Source: an uncultured Lachnospiraceae bacterium
GTDB taxonomy: Bacteria; Bacillota; Clostridia; Lachnospirales; Lachnospiraceae
NCBI GenBank assembly: GCA_946549155.1
Contig: CAMNQN010000194.1
Span: 1-6,193, forward strand
DNA length: 6,193 bases
Direction of reading: 5' to 3'
Part shown: piece after piece, positions 5,590 through 6,193 of the stretch
Position numbering within the stretch: the first letter of the stretch is position 1
Layout: every line of letters starts with the position of its first letter
The notes under the pieces: model-generated
The model's input: only the letters and a program-made list of their open reading frames with translations
Databases searched by the model: none
Told to the model about the DNA's origin: nothing
Made by a program: the position numbers and the translations under genes

Positions 5590-6193
5590 ATGAAAAACAG
5601 ACTGAAAGCGATTTTACTTGCGACGGGCCTCACCGTAAGTATGCTGGGTACCTGTGTTTACGCCGGGGAAGCTTCCACGGAAGCGGTTACCGAGGCGGTG
5701 ACGGAGGATGCCGCAGCAGAAGCAGCCAGCGAGATGGCAGAGATGGAGTCCGAAGCGCAGGCGGCTGAGGCTTCTGCCGGAAGCTACGCCGCATATTATG
5801 ACTCCATGAAGGAGTCTATCCCCCAGACGCTGCAGGCTCTTTCCATGATGACGGACGAGCAGCTGGAGCAGATTATCGACAGCGGTCAGGACGCGTCCAC
5901 CATCGCCATGGCGGCCACCTGGCAGAGTGTGCGGGATGACCTGGGCAGCTTCGTGGAGGTTACCAGCCAGGAGGTTACGGAGGAGAATAATGTGATCACC
6001 GTTACTTCCACGGCTACCTACGACGGAGTGGACGAGGGCACTCCGGTTATCGTGACTTACGAGTATAACGTTCGTGACAACACCCAGTCTCTGAACTGGG
6101 AGGTAAAATATTCCATGGGCAAGCTGATGGAGCAGGCCGGACTGAATACGATTATGGGTATTGCCATTGTGTTCCTGGTACTTTTGTTCCTGA
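5590..6193 (+). CDS. OadG/MmdD-like decarboxylase membrane subunit with secreted N-terminal domain (partial, 3' end missing)
   Basis: The visible 201 residues are only the start of the protein. Residues 1-25 are a signal peptide (MKNRLK, a hydrophobic core, probable cut after VYA); a C at 22 in LGTC is a poor lipobox. Residues 27-63 are a Glu/Ala/Thr-rich linker with TEAV repeated. Residues 65-176 form an exported domain, Met/Gln-rich helices then beta strands (about 120-174), somewhat like DUF3887. A membrane segment begins near 187 (TIMGIAIVFLVLLFL) and resembles the single helix of OadG/MmdD delta subunits, which anchor and assemble Na+-pumping decarboxylases. Signal cleavage would leave the domain outside and the C-terminus inside, matching OadG topology. 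GAGGTG (5578-5583) lies 6 nt before the ATG. The 14-bp spacing places it in the carboxyltransferase operon. The OadG assignment rests on context and the membrane segment. Confidence 0.75.
   Translation, partial: MKNRLKAILLATGLTVSMLGTCVYAGEASTEAVTEAVTEDAAAEAASEMAEMESEAQAAEASAGSYAAYYDSMKESIPQTLQALSMMTDEQLEQIIDSGQDASTIAMAATWQSVRDDLGSFVEVTSQEVTEENNVITVTSTATYDGVDEGTPVIVTYEYNVRDNTQSLNWEVKYSMGKLMEQAGLNTIMGIAIVFLVLLFL

Noticed and set aside
5647..5658. Lipoprotein signal (LGTC) in the OadG-like protein
   Set aside because: Thr before the Cys is a poor lipobox residue, and VYA followed by Gly gives a better ordinary signal-peptidase site three residues later.

Overview
The window looks like a chromosomal segment of a gut-type clostridium, most likely Lachnospiraceae. 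This rests on the Firmicutes-style scpA-scpB pair, a secreted penicillin-binding-protein-type carboxypeptidase right behind it, purine-rich Shine-Dalgarno sites, moderately GC-rich coding DNA with AT-rich spacers, and the start of a membrane decarboxylase cluster. This is inference from gene content; no species marker is present.

Layout. 1-232 is AT-rich and holds no convincing gene. Inside it, 20-199 has the form of a 180-bp MITE-like element: imperfect terminal inverted repeats flanked by the 4-bp direct repeat ATGC. A strong sigma-A-type promoter follows at 233-260, then a leader of about 100 nt, then a cytoplasmic metallophosphoesterase (370-1164). Next are scpA (1197-1994) and scpB (1985-2554), which overlap, the second starting at GTG. 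A 211-bp spacer with several hairpins (2555-2765) separates scpB from a D-alanyl-D-alanine carboxypeptidase with a signal peptide (2766-4052). An 86-bp AT-rich spacer with a putative promoter and overlapping palindromes leads into a biotin-dependent acyl-CoA carboxyltransferase (4139-5575). Fourteen bases later comes an OadG/MmdD-type membrane subunit with a large secreted N-terminal extension, cut by the window end (5590-6193). All genes are on the + strand.

How they fit together. The first block (phosphoesterase, ScpA, ScpB, carboxypeptidase) is a housekeeping run. ScpA and ScpB join SMC in chromosome condensation, and the carboxypeptidase trims peptidoglycan stem peptides. The second block appears to be a separate unit and the front end of a sodium-translocating acyl-CoA decarboxylase (alpha carboxyltransferase, then delta membrane subunit). 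The biotin carrier and beta (ion-channel) subunits would be expected just past the right edge. The substrate (methylmalonyl-CoA, glutaconyl-CoA or other) cannot be settled from the visible sequence.

The least ordinary items are the MITE-like element, the folded scpB-dac spacer with a possible attenuator, and the OadG-like subunit with an exported domain. I see no CRISPR array, tRNA, rRNA, phage gene or defence system.
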